A stretch of 32,928 nucleotides of DNA from Paenibacillus albiflavus (GTDB lineage: Bacteria; Bacillota; Bacilli; Paenibacillales; NBRC-103111): contig NZ_SKFG01000045.1 of NCBI RefSeq assembly GCF_004344915.1, forward strand, positions 1-32,928. Reading direction: 5' to 3'. Position 1 is the first letter of the stretch; each line of letters begins with the position of its first letter. Below are positions 24,428-32,928 of the stretch, in pieces. The translations under genes and the position numbers were made by a program. The notes beneath the pieces are model-generated. The model did not search any database. It was given only the letters and a program-made list of their open reading frames with translations, and was not told where the DNA came from.

Positions 24428-25139
24428 TGAGATGATCGACATGCAAGGCGTTAGCCAGAAAATCGGAAAGCAATTGATTGTAGAACCGTTTGATTATAAA
24501 CTGGAACAAGGGCAAGTGCTCGCACTATGCGGAGGCAATGGGGCTGGCAAAAGCACGATCATCCGCATGCTGGTCGGTATTTCACAGCCAACTACGGGAA
24601 CCGTTGAGGTAGGCGGTGTGAAGTGGAAGCAGGACCGTAAACGCTATGCGGAGAATATTGGCTACATGCCTGACGACTTTAACTTTGGTGCAACGCTGAC
24701 AGCTTGGGAGACGATTCGTTTCTATGCTCAGCTCAAAGGCATTAAGGATGCAAGAGCGCTAGAAACACTAGAGCTTGTGGATTTGGCGGAAGTGCGGCAT
24801 AAGAAGGTAGCTGCTTTCTCCAAGGGAATGCGTCAGCGTCTATTGTTCGCGCAGGCTTTACTTGCTAAACCCGCCTTGCTTGTAATGGATGAGCCTACGA
24901 ATGGATTAGATCCTTATTGGACCGCAACTTTTGCCCAGCTCGTCTTGCAGCTAAAAGCAGAGGGACACACGATTGTGTTCTCTACGCATCAATTAGATGT
25001 AGCTGCAGAGGCGGCAGACGAAGCGATTTTCTTGAATCATGGAAGAATTCTTAGCCAAGGCCGTGTGTCCGAATATAGGCAAGCAAATGGCGAACATGGA
25101 TTGCATCAAGTGTTTACACAATTAATTGCTAACCAATAG
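24420..25139 (+). CDS. nosF: NosF-like ABC transporter ATPase
   Basis: A 239-residue ATPase of the NosFY transporter. Walker A GGNGAGKST, Q-region, Walker B LLVMDEPTNGLD and switch histidine STHQLD are intact. The signature is FSKGMRQRL instead of LSGGQ, as is usual in the NosF/DrrA-type group. The start is taken as GTG at 24420 with GGGGGAG 5 bases upstream, overlapping the nosY stop. The frame could extend to 24375, but that region is already nosY. In the known system NosDFY releases a sulfur- or copper-related species for NosZ assembly. Here no nosZ is present nearby. Confidence 0.9.
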   Translation: MGNEMIDMQGVSQKIGKQLIVEPFDYKLEQGQVLALCGGNGAGKSTIIRMLVGISQPTTGTVEVGGVKWKQDRKRYAENIGYMPDDFNFGATLTAWETIRFYAQLKGIKDARALETLELVDLAEVRHKKVAAFSKGMRQRLLFAQALLAKPALLVMDEPTNGLDPYWTATFAQLVLQLKAEGHTIVFSTHQLDVAAEAADEAIFLNHGRILSQGRVSEYRQANGEHGLHQVFTQLIANQ

Positions 25140-25172
25140 TAATAGAGATTACGGGATAGGAGACTGATCCAC

Positions 25173-25556
25173 ATGAAAAGACGCAAGTCATGGCTTCTAA
25201 TCGCTTGTTTGCTGTTTATGACCCTTATGCTGGGTGCTTGCAGCAGCGAAGATTTAGGCGGCATTAAGGTGGAGGCAGATCTAACGACAGATCCGGCATC
25301 CGTTAAAGTCAATGAGGATGTCCGATTAACGACGAACGTAACGGGGCTTAAAACTTTTGACGATGTAGAAGTGTATTTTGAAGTGAAGAACCCGGATAAA
25401 AGCAAAAGAGAATTGGTCCGTGTCGATCAATCGAATAACGGAACCTATTCGGGGCCAACGAAGTTTGTAGAAGCAGGAACCCATGAAGTGATCGTCCATG
25501 TCATCAATCCGGATATCCATGCTACGATTAAGAAATCTGTAGACGTTGGCAAATAA
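25173..25556 (+). CDS. YtkA/FixH-like lipoprotein
   Basis: A 127-residue lipoprotein. The signal ends LMLGAC (Cys23). The mature part is one small beta-sandwich domain, VEADLTTDPASVKVNEDVRL to VIHVINPD-type strands (YFEVKNPD, NNGTYSGPTKFVEAGTHEV), matching the YtkA-like domain often found beside copper-enzyme or cytochrome oxidase assembly genes. It follows nosF by 33 bases with its own GGAGA ribosome binding site and probably closes the nos operon, whose terminator lies after it. It probably serves as a metal or assembly factor; the exact role is not known. Confidence 0.82.
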   Translation: MKRRKSWLLIACLLFMTLMLGACSSEDLGGIKVEADLTTDPASVKVNEDVRLTTNVTGLKTFDDVEVYFEVKNPDKSKRELVRVDQSNNGTYSGPTKFVEAGTHEVIVHVINPDIHATIKKSVDVGK

Positions 25557-25625
25557 AATCATCTTCATGTAAAAGAGTAATGCATTTCTTTTGTTTTTGT
25601 AATAAACTGGATATAACATTTGAGG

Positions 25626-25657
25626 CACCCGCATCCTGGACTGGAGCGGGTGTTTTT
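25626..25657 (+). terminator. Terminator of the nos operon
   Basis: CACCCGC (25626-25632) pairs with GCGGGTG (25646-25652), with a partially paired interior (ATCC/GGA) and a five-T run. It lies 69 bases past the lipoprotein stop. Confidence 0.85.
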
Positions 25658-25710
25658 GTAGATATACGTAAACTAACCAACCATTTCTTCTTACTTAAGG
25701 GGGCTGCAAT

Positions 25711-26475
25711 ATGAAGGATCAAGTCGTTATCGTTACAGGTGGATCAAGCGGGATGGGCAAGGCAATGGCAGCAAGATTTGCAAGTCAAGGTGCTAAAGTG
25801 GTCATAACAGGACGTACGGTAGAGAAGCTGGAAGCTGCGCAGCATGAAATCGAGACTTATGATGGTCAAGTGCTGCCAGTTCAGATGGATGTACGTAATC
25901 CAGAGGATGTCGGTCGGATGGTTGAACAGACAGTCGCAACCTTTGGGACAATTGATTTCTTAGTGAATAATGCGGCTGGTAATTTTCTCGTGGCAGCAGA
26001 GGATTTATCGATTAATGGTTGGAATTCGGTTATCAATATCGTGCTAAATGGCACATTCTATTGCAGCTCTGCTGTCGGCAAGTATTGGATTGCGAATGGC
26101 ATTAAGGGCAGCATCCTCAATATGGTCGCTACCTATGCCTGGGATGCAGGGCCAGGTGTGATTCACTCGGCAAGCGCCAAGGCGGGCGTGCTTGCGATGA
26201 CTCGCACATTAGCTGTCGAGTGGGGGCATAAGTACGGCATCCGCGTTAATGCGATTGCACCAGGACCGATTGAGCGAACTGGCGGAGCGGAGAAGCTTGC
26301 CTTCTCAGCAGAAAGCGCCAAGCGCATTATTGCAGGCGTTCCTCTTGGCAGACTTGGCACACCTGAAGAAATTGCAGGGCTAGCGGCTTACTTACTATCA
26401 GCAGAAGCGGGCTATATCAATGGCGCATGCATAACGATGGATGGCGGCAGCTCCTTGCATCAGTATTTTATTTGA
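25711..26475 (+). CDS. fadH: 2,4-dienoyl-CoA reductase (SDR family)
   Basis: A 254-residue short-chain dehydrogenase/reductase. It reduces 2,4-dienoyl-CoA with NADPH during beta-oxidation of unsaturated fatty acids. The NADPH site is TGGSSGMGKAMA (residues 9-20), NNAAGNF is the conserved NNAG-type segment, and GRLGTPEEIAGLAAYLLS is the C-terminal part. In place of the usual SDR Tyr-x3-Lys the sequence has SASAK, without tyrosine; this is typical of Bacillus FadH and of the peroxisomal 2,4-dienoyl-CoA reductase group. The overall similarity to B. subtilis FadH (YkuF) is strong (ATYAWDAGPGVIHSASAKAG). The ATG has AAGGGGG upstream. Confidence 0.92.
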   Translation: MKDQVVIVTGGSSGMGKAMAARFASQGAKVVITGRTVEKLEAAQHEIETYDGQVLPVQMDVRNPEDVGRMVEQTVATFGTIDFLVNNAAGNFLVAAEDLSINGWNSVINIVLNGTFYCSSAVGKYWIANGIKGSILNMVATYAWDAGPGVIHSASAKAGVLAMTRTLAVEWGHKYGIRVNAIAPGPIERTGGAEKLAFSAESAKRIIAGVPLGRLGTPEEIAGLAAYLLSAEAGYINGACITMDGGSSLHQYFI

Positions 26476-26489
26476 TGGATGGTATATCT

Positions 26490-27041
26490 TCATTTCATTT
26501 GTGTATTTAATCGGCTCATTAGATAATCGATTACCTCTGTAGTGCCAAAACCGCTTACGTTTCTTCCTGCAATAGCGTGTGCAAAGAGTAATACTTTATT
26601 ATTTACAGTGTAGTAATCGACATTTAAATAAAAATCTGAATTCCCAGTTATTTGTGGCTTCACGTCATTGTCCAGATAGGCGGCCACAAATATATGTGTC
26701 TCTATATAGCCGTTAATACCCCGATTCTTATGAATGCTCATTGAGGATGTAGCAAATTCTTCGAATTTTGGGTTCGTAATAACCCAGCCTAACTGTTCAT
26801 CTTTCCAGATGCCGAAACCTTGATCTGTTAATCCGACAATACCGATTTTATTCGAATCAGCTAAAAGGTAAATCTGGGTTAAGTGTTCGGCATCCTTGGA
26901 GTAACCCTCCACTGAGATAATATCCTTTTTGGTAAAGCTTTGTTTTTTGAGATTTGCGGAAATGCTCCACTGCGTTAGATAGAGGGAAACGATAATTACA
27001 AATATGAATAGCAGGATAGCACCACTAATTATCTTTTTCAT
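26490..27041 (-). CDS. Membrane-anchored hypothetical protein
   Basis: A 183-residue protein with an N-terminal signal anchor or signal peptide (MKKIISGAILLFIFVIIVSLYL) and a soluble domain outside the membrane of about 155 residues with no motif I recognise. Aromatic and aspartate-rich beta-type segments (GFGIWKDEQLGWVITNP, DFYLNVDYYTVNNKVLLFAH) suggest a compact beta-rich domain. The ATG at 27041 is used because AAAGGGG lies 7 bases upstream. One codon earlier is TTG. It converges on fadH, with only 14 bases between stops. Confidence 0.72.
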   Translation of the reverse strand: MKKIISGAILLFIFVIIVSLYLTQWSISANLKKQSFTKKDIISVEGYSKDAEHLTQIYLLADSNKIGIVGLTDQGFGIWKDEQLGWVITNPKFEEFATSSMSIHKNRGINGYIETHIFVAAYLDNDVKPQITGNSDFYLNVDYYTVNNKVLLFAHAIAGRNVSGFGTTEVIDYLMSRLNTQMK

Positions 27042-27089
27042 CAAATTCCCCTTTCTATTGTTTTAAAAGTACGCGCAGGTATTTACTAG

Positions 27090-27119
27090 ATTTTACCATC
27101 AACTGCATAGATCATACAA
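27090..27119 (-). promoter_or_regulatory. Possible promoter of the hypothetical protein gene
   Basis: On the minus strand TTGTAT (27119-27114), an 18-base spacer and TAAAAT (27095-27090), 48 bases upstream of the ATG. Spacer one base above the optimum. Confidence 0.4.
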
Positions 27120-27149
27120 AGTAATTATATATAATGTTCTTTCATATAT

Positions 27150-27177
27150 GACGTTGGTTCCATACCGGCGTCTTTTT
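27150..27177 (+). terminator. Terminator-like hairpin between divergent genes
   Basis: GACGTTGGT (27150-27158) pairs with ACCGGCGTC (27164-27172), with two T-G pairs and a TCCAT loop, followed by five T's. It points rightward but has no plus-strand gene directly before it; the nearest, fadH, ends 674 bases upstream. A TATAAT at 27130-27135 lies just in front. Confidence 0.55.
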
Positions 27178-27215
27178 GCGTGAGCCGCACATGTTGTGAT
27201 TCATCTTACACGCAT

Positions 27216-27244
27216 TTGACAGCTTTTTAACGGTAGAATAGACT
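27216..27244 (+). promoter_or_regulatory. Promoter of the pcrB-pcrA-ligA operon
   Basis: A perfect TTGACA (27216-27221), a 17-base spacer and TAGACT (27239-27244), 55 bases upstream of the pcrB start. Confidence 0.6.
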
Positions 27245-27298
27245 GAGATTGGAACGGTGTATTTGTTCCATTGTAATAGTAAGAGTGGAGGGAATTCG

Positions 27299-28006
27299 TT
27301 GATCGTAGATATCACATCATGGAAGCACGTGTTCAAGCTAGATCCAGACAAAACGTTATCAGACGAACATTTGGAACGTATTTGTACGTCTGGCACACAT
27401 GGAATAATAGTCGGTGGCTCAACGGGAGTCACTTATGATAATACAGTCGATTTACTAGCTCGTATCAGGCAATTCGAAGTGCCTTGCGTACTGGAAGTTT
27501 CACATCGGGATGCGATTGTCCCCGGGTTTGATCTATATTTAATTCCAGTCGTGCTCAACTCCAAAGATCCCAAATGGATTGTGGGTCAGCATGCAGAAGT
27601 ACTCAAAGAGTATGGAGCGATCATGGATTGGGAAGAAGTGTTAGCAGAGGGCTATGTGATCTTGAATCCAGATTCAGATGCAGCGAGGCTCACAAATGCA
27701 GAAACAACTGTTGATGTTCAGGACGTAGAAGCGTATGCTAGAATAGCAGAACACTTGTTCCATATGCCAATTTTCTATATTGAATATAGTGGAACTTTTG
27801 GCGATATGGAGTTGGTAAGGCAAATGCGTCGAACGCTTCGGAATACGCAATTGTTTTATGGCGGCGGGATCGATAATCAGGAAAAAGCACAAGCCGCAGC
27901 AGCGGCAGCCGATACCATTGTTGTAGGCAATATCGTCTATGATGATTTGGATGCTGCACTTCAAACGTTATATGTTGTGGGATTGGAGAGAAAACAATAT
28001 GTTTAA
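27299..28006 (+). CDS. pcrB: Heptaprenylglyceryl phosphate synthase PcrB
   Basis: A 235-residue (beta-alpha)8-barrel enzyme. It joins heptaprenyl diphosphate to sn-glycerol-1-phosphate to make an archaeal-type ether lipid in Firmicutes. Typical segments: [19 protein letters not shown] at the start, [67 protein letters not shown] and [12 protein letters not shown], including the phosphate-binding glycines. It closely follows B. subtilis PcrB. The start is TTG at 27299 with GTGGAGGG upstream. It overlaps pcrA by 8 bases. Confidence 0.96.
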   Translation: MIVDITSWKHVFKLDPDKTLSDEHLERICTSGTHGIIVGGSTGVTYDNTVDLLARIRQFEVPCVLEVSHRDAIVPGFDLYLIPVVLNSKDPKWIVGQHAEVLKEYGAIMDWEEVLAEGYVILNPDSDAARLTNAETTVDVQDVEAYARIAEHLFHMPIFYIEYSGTFGDMELVRQMRRTLRNTQLFYGGGIDNQEKAQAAAAAADTIVVGNIVYDDLDAALQTLYVVGLERKQYV

Positions 28007-30329
28007 TAGTACGAATATTCATCAGTCAATTGATAAACTTAACCCAGAACAGCGCAAAGCAGTCGAAGCTGTGGATGGTCCGCTGCTTATTATGGCTGGA
28101 GCGGGGAGTGGTAAGACGCGGGTGCTGACGCATCGTATCGCGAATTTGATCGCAACTAGAAGAGTAGCGCCTTGGAGCATTCTTGCCATTACATTTACGA
28201 ACAAAGCTGCACGAGAAATGAAAGAACGTGTAGACAAGCTGATCGGTTCTTCAGGTAATGATATCTGGGTATCGACCTTCCACTCGATGTGTGTTCGGAT
28301 TTTGCGCAAAGATATTATGCGTATTGGTTATGCCAGCAATTTCTCTATTCTAGATTCTTCAGATCAACTGTCGGTTATCAAAGCATGTATGAAGGAATTC
28401 AACATTGATGTGAAGAAAATTGAACCCAAAGCTGTGCAGGCTGAGATCTCAACCGCTAAGAATGAACTGATTGGCATAGAGCAGTACGAGAACCGCGCTG
28501 GCGCTGATTACTTTCTAAGCATTGTTGCCAAAGTATATAAGTCTTATCAGCGCAAGCTGAAGAACAACAACTCACTTGATTTCGATGATCTGATTATGAA
28601 AACAATTGAGCTTTTTAAAGAGGTTCCTGAAACACTGGATTATTATCAAAATAAATTCCAATACATCCACGTTGATGAGTATCAAGATACGAACCGTGCA
28701 CAGTATTTATTGTGTCGCATGTTAGCCGATAAACACCATCGTATTTGTGTCGTGGGGGATAGTGATCAATCGATTTATCGTTGGCGGGGCGCAGATATTA
28801 CGAATATTCTGAACTTTGAGAAGGACTATCCGGAAGCAGAGACCATTCTGCTAGAGCAGAACTATCGTTCCACAGGTAATATTCTGCAAGCAGCGAATGC
28901 GGTTATTTCGCGTAACACAGGGCGCAAGCCGAAGAATCTATGGACAGATCAAGGTGAAGGAGCCAAAATCAAGCTCTACCAGGCAGATTCCGAGCATGCA
29001 GAGGGATATTTTATCGCAAGTGAAATTAACCGTAATCGGGCACGTGGCAAAAATTTCAGCGATCACGCCATTCTGTATCGTACGAATGCACAATCACGGG
29101 TAGTCGAGGAAATTCTGATCAAATCGGATATTCCATATCAAATCGTTGGCGGCATCAAGTTCTATGATCGCAAAGAGATCAAGGACATTCTGGCCTACTT
29201 AAGATTGCTATCCAATCCGAATGATGATTTATCCTTGCAGCGTATTGTGAATGTGCCGAAACGTGGCATTGGGGATACCAGTGTGGAGCGGGTTGCCGAT
29301 GCAGCAGCGCGTCATGACGTATCGATGTTCTCGATGTTAGAAGCGCTTGATTCGATTGAAATCACGGCGAGAGCCAAGAATGCCTTAAGTGATTTCTATG
29401 AGGTTGTGCTGTCGCTTCATCATATGGTGGATTATTTGACCGTAACGGAATTAACGGAGAAGGTGCTGGAGCTAACGCAGTATCGTGAAGAATTACAAAA
29501 TGAGAAAACCTTGGAATCCAAGGCTCGTTTAGAAAATATAGAAGAATTCCTGTCCGTAACCATGGAATTTGAGAAGAAGAGCGAAGATAAATCGCTTGTT
29601 TCGTTCCTTACCGATTTAGCGCTTATCGCTGATATTGATACCGTGGATAAAGAAGAGGGACCGCAGGATGCGGTTACTCTTATGACCATGCATAGCGCCA
29701 AGGGATTGGAGTTTCCAGTTGTCTTCATTGTGGGCATGGAGGAAGGTTTATTCCCAAGCTCACGTTCTCTTATTGATGAAGAAGAGTTAGAGGAAGAGCG
29801 GAGACTCGCTTACGTTGGCATCACACGTGCAGAGCAAGAGCTGCATCTTACTTGTGCGAAGATGCGTATGCTCTATGGACGTACGAGTGCCAACCCGCCT
29901 TCGCGATTCCTGCGGGAGATTCCGGAGGAGCTGCTGGAAGATGCTGTACCGCAGGAGAAGCAGCGCGATCGCGGCTACAGTGACAGCGGTACAGGCAGCA
30001 GCTTGCGCGGCAGCTTTGCTAACCGCGCAGAGACTCGCTCCCCGTCATCATGGGGAGCGGCACCAAGCGGCAATACCACTTTTGGACAAGCGAGTGGTAT
30101 TACCGGTGGTGTGAGCAGAGGCCGTGCCTCTACTCGCCAACCGAGCACGGTGAACACCATGCTCAACTATGCCGTGGGCAACAAGGTATCCCACGTCAAA
30201 TGGGGCACTGGCGTCGTGGTTGCCGTCAAAGGAACCGGAGATGACACCGAAGTGCAAATCGCGTTTCCAGCGCCAATCGGCGTGAAACGTTTGTTAGCGA
30301 AATTTGCTCCAATTACGAAAGAATCGTAA
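27999..30329 (+). CDS. pcrA: ATP-dependent DNA helicase PcrA
   Basis: UvrD/Rep family 3'-5' helicase of 776 residues, essential in Bacillus for removing recombination intermediates and for transcription-coupled and replication-conflict functions. Motif I is GAGSGKT at residues 34-40, motif II is DEYQDTN, motif III is [14 protein letters not shown], motif V is [15 protein letters not shown], and motif VI is [15 protein letters not shown]. The C-terminal Tudor-like RNA polymerase-binding domain is at the end ([19 protein letters not shown]). The linker before it (residues about 640-710) is low-complexity and GC-rich. The ATG overlaps the pcrB stop by 8 bases, with GGAGAG upstream. An earlier in-frame ATG at 27939 would lie inside pcrB. 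Confidence 0.98.
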   Translation: MFNSTNIHQSIDKLNPEQRKAVEAVDGPLLIMAGAGSGKTRVLTHRIANLIATRRVAPWSILAITFTNKAAREMKERVDKLIGSSGNDIWVSTFHSMCVRILRKDIMRIGYASNFSILDSSDQLSVIKACMKEFNIDVKKIEPKAVQAEISTAKNELIGIEQYENRAGADYFLSIVAKVYKSYQRKLKNNNSLDFDDLIMKTIELFKEVPETLDYYQNKFQYIHVDEYQDTNRAQYLLCRMLADKHHRICVVGDSDQSIYRWRGADITNILNFEKDYPEAETILLEQNYRSTGNILQAANAVISRNTGRKPKNLWTDQGEGAKIKLYQADSEHAEGYFIASEINRNRARGKNFSDHAILYRTNAQSRVVEEILIKSDIPYQIVGGIKFYDRKEIKDILAYLRLLSNPNDDLSLQRIVNVPKRGIGDTSVERVADAAARHDVSMFSMLEALDSIEITARAKNALSDFYEVVLSLHHMVDYLTVTELTEKVLELTQYREELQNEKTLESKARLENIEEFLSVTMEFEKKSEDKSLVSFLTDLALIADIDTVDKEEGPQDAVTLMTMHSAKGLEFPVVFIVGMEEGLFPSSRSLIDEEELEEERRLAYVGITRAEQELHLTCAKMRMLYGRTSANPPSRFLREIPEELLEDAVPQEKQRDRGYSDSGTGSSLRGSFANRAETRSPSSWGAAPSGNTTFGQASGITGGVSRGRASTRQPSTVNTMLNYAVGNKVSHVKWGTGVVVAVKGTGDDTEVQIAFPAPIGVKRLLAKFAPITKES

Positions 30330-32375
<2,046 letters not shown>

Positions 32376-32387
32376 GGATGTGAACGA

Positions 32388-32439
32388 GAAACAACGAGGG
32401 GAATGTGGTCAGTTATGACCCATGAAACTCGTTGTTTTT
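32388..32439 (+). terminator. Terminator of pcrB-pcrA-ligA
   Basis: AACAACGAG (32390-32398) pairs with CTCGTTGTT (32428-32436), followed by T's and containing an inner ATG-GGTC/GACC-CAT stem. It begins about 12 bases past the ligA stop. Confidence 0.88.
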
Positions 32440-32513
32440 CTATAGGTTTGTAGGACAAAAATAACTGTAAAATGACTGTAATTTATTCCCACTAAAAAAG
32501 TTTTTAAAAAGGG

Positions 32514-32542
32514 TTGCAATTAGGGACATAAGCTGATAATAT
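32514..32542 (+). promoter_or_regulatory. rRNA operon promoter
   Basis: TTGCAA (32514-32519), a 17-base spacer and TAATAT (32537-32542), preceded by an A/T-rich stretch (TTTTTAAAAA) like an UP element. It lies about 170 bases before the 16S gene. The stretch 32440-32513 upstream holds nothing else I can recognise. Confidence 0.65.
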
Positions 32543-32610
32543 TAGTTCTTGTCACCGCGGTTAACACGCTTCGGACGAGGCGGTAAACGAGGCTGACATG
32601 AACCATCAAA

Positions 32611-32628
32611 GCTCTTTGAAAACTGAAC
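32611..32628 (+). promoter_or_regulatory. rRNA leader boxA antitermination site
   Basis: GCTCTTTGAAAACTGAAC is the typical Firmicute boxA of rRNA leaders, where Nus factors assemble to prevent premature termination. It sits 83 bases before the mature 16S 5' end. Confidence 0.8.
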
Positions 32629-32710
32629 AAATGAATTGCAATTAGCAATTAGATTTATAATGAGATGTAACAATCTCGCTAGCAAGAAATTTTGAGCAAA
32701 TCAGCTCACC

Positions 32711-32928
32711 TTTAATGGAGAGTTTGATCCTGGCTCAGGACGAACGCTGGCGGCGTGCCTAATACATGCAAGTCGAGCGGAGTTATTCCTTCGGGGATAG
32801 CTTAGCGGCGGACGGGTGAGTAACACGTAGGCAACCTGCCTGTAAGATCGGGATAACTCACGGAAACGTGTGCTAATACCGGGTAAATAATCTTCTCGCA
32901 TGAGAGGGTTAGGAAAGACGGAGCAATC
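32711..32928 (+). rRNA. rrs: 16S ribosomal RNA, 5' part (cut by the window edge)
   Basis: The first 218 bases of 16S rRNA. AGAGTTTGATCCTGGCTCAG (universal primer 27F region) starts at about 32720, followed by ACGAACGCTGGCGGCGTGCC and the V1 loop GAGTTATTCCTTCGGGGAT. AACACGTAGGCAACCTGCCT and the V2 start read as Paenibacillaceae. The mature 5' end is placed near 32711 by analogy with B. subtilis. The gene continues beyond the window. Confidence 0.98.

Noticed and set aside
25711-26475. Inactivated SDR because the catalytic tyrosine is missing
   Set aside because: The absence of tyrosine in SASAK is a normal feature of the FadH group, so it does not indicate decay.
32701-32901. 66-residue minus-strand ORF at the right edge
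   Set aside because: Antisense to the 16S rRNA gene.

Overview
The window looks like a chromosomal segment of a low-to-mid GC Gram-positive bacterium of the Paenibacillaceae (Paenibacillus or a close relative). The reasons are the start of a 16S rRNA gene with a Firmicute 5' end and leader at the right edge, Gram-positive Shine-Dalgarno sequences with frequent TTG and GTG starts, a pcrB-pcrA-ligA operon, tandem Spo0A-type boxes, a Bacillus-type FadH, and several lipoproteins. All identifications come from reading motifs; no database search was run.

Layout. 1-730 is a tandem array with a 206-bp period made of two alternating 103-bp monomers. 756-2354 is a minus-strand flagellar stator operon (motA, motB). 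2409-7640 is uvrB-uvrA, with a sigma-A promoter and an SOS-type box between the divergent mot and uvr units. 7652-9646 holds a lipoprotein, a 65-residue membrane protein and a convergent polysaccharide deacetylase. 9745-12282 is a large U32 peptidase/RNA-hydroxylation-type protein. 12349-15891 carries a divergent TetR regulator and membrane protein sharing a perfect 28-bp palindrome, then msrA, an Axe2-like acetyl esterase and a nitroreductase.

15948-19728 is the most unusual region. It is an AT-rich run of small plus-strand genes: a broken GNAT acetyltransferase, DinB, a doubtful ORF, a 59-residue membrane protein, two Nudix hydrolases and a MazG-like protein. Most are separated by structured intergenic elements with shared left and right ends, and the right ends resemble the GTTRRRY core of integron attC sites. 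The region is bounded by two related copies of a roughly 100-bp hairpin segment. I read it as a cassette array without a visible integrase.

19730-25657 holds a CapA-like lipoprotein, a PilZ protein with Spo0A-type boxes, and an operon nosD-nosL-nosY-nosF plus a YtkA-like lipoprotein, with no nosZ in the window. 25711-27041 has fadH and a convergent hypothetical protein. 27216-32439 is pcrB-pcrA-ligA (archaeal-type lipid synthesis, helicase, DNA ligase). 32514-32928 is an rRNA operon promoter, leader and the first 218 bases of 16S rRNA.

Functionally, DNA repair and replication (UvrAB, PcrA, LigA), oxidative or metal stress (MsrA, Nudix, Nos accessory proteins) and motility/c-di-GMP (MotAB, PilZ) dominate. 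The cassette-like region is the main candidate for something not described.
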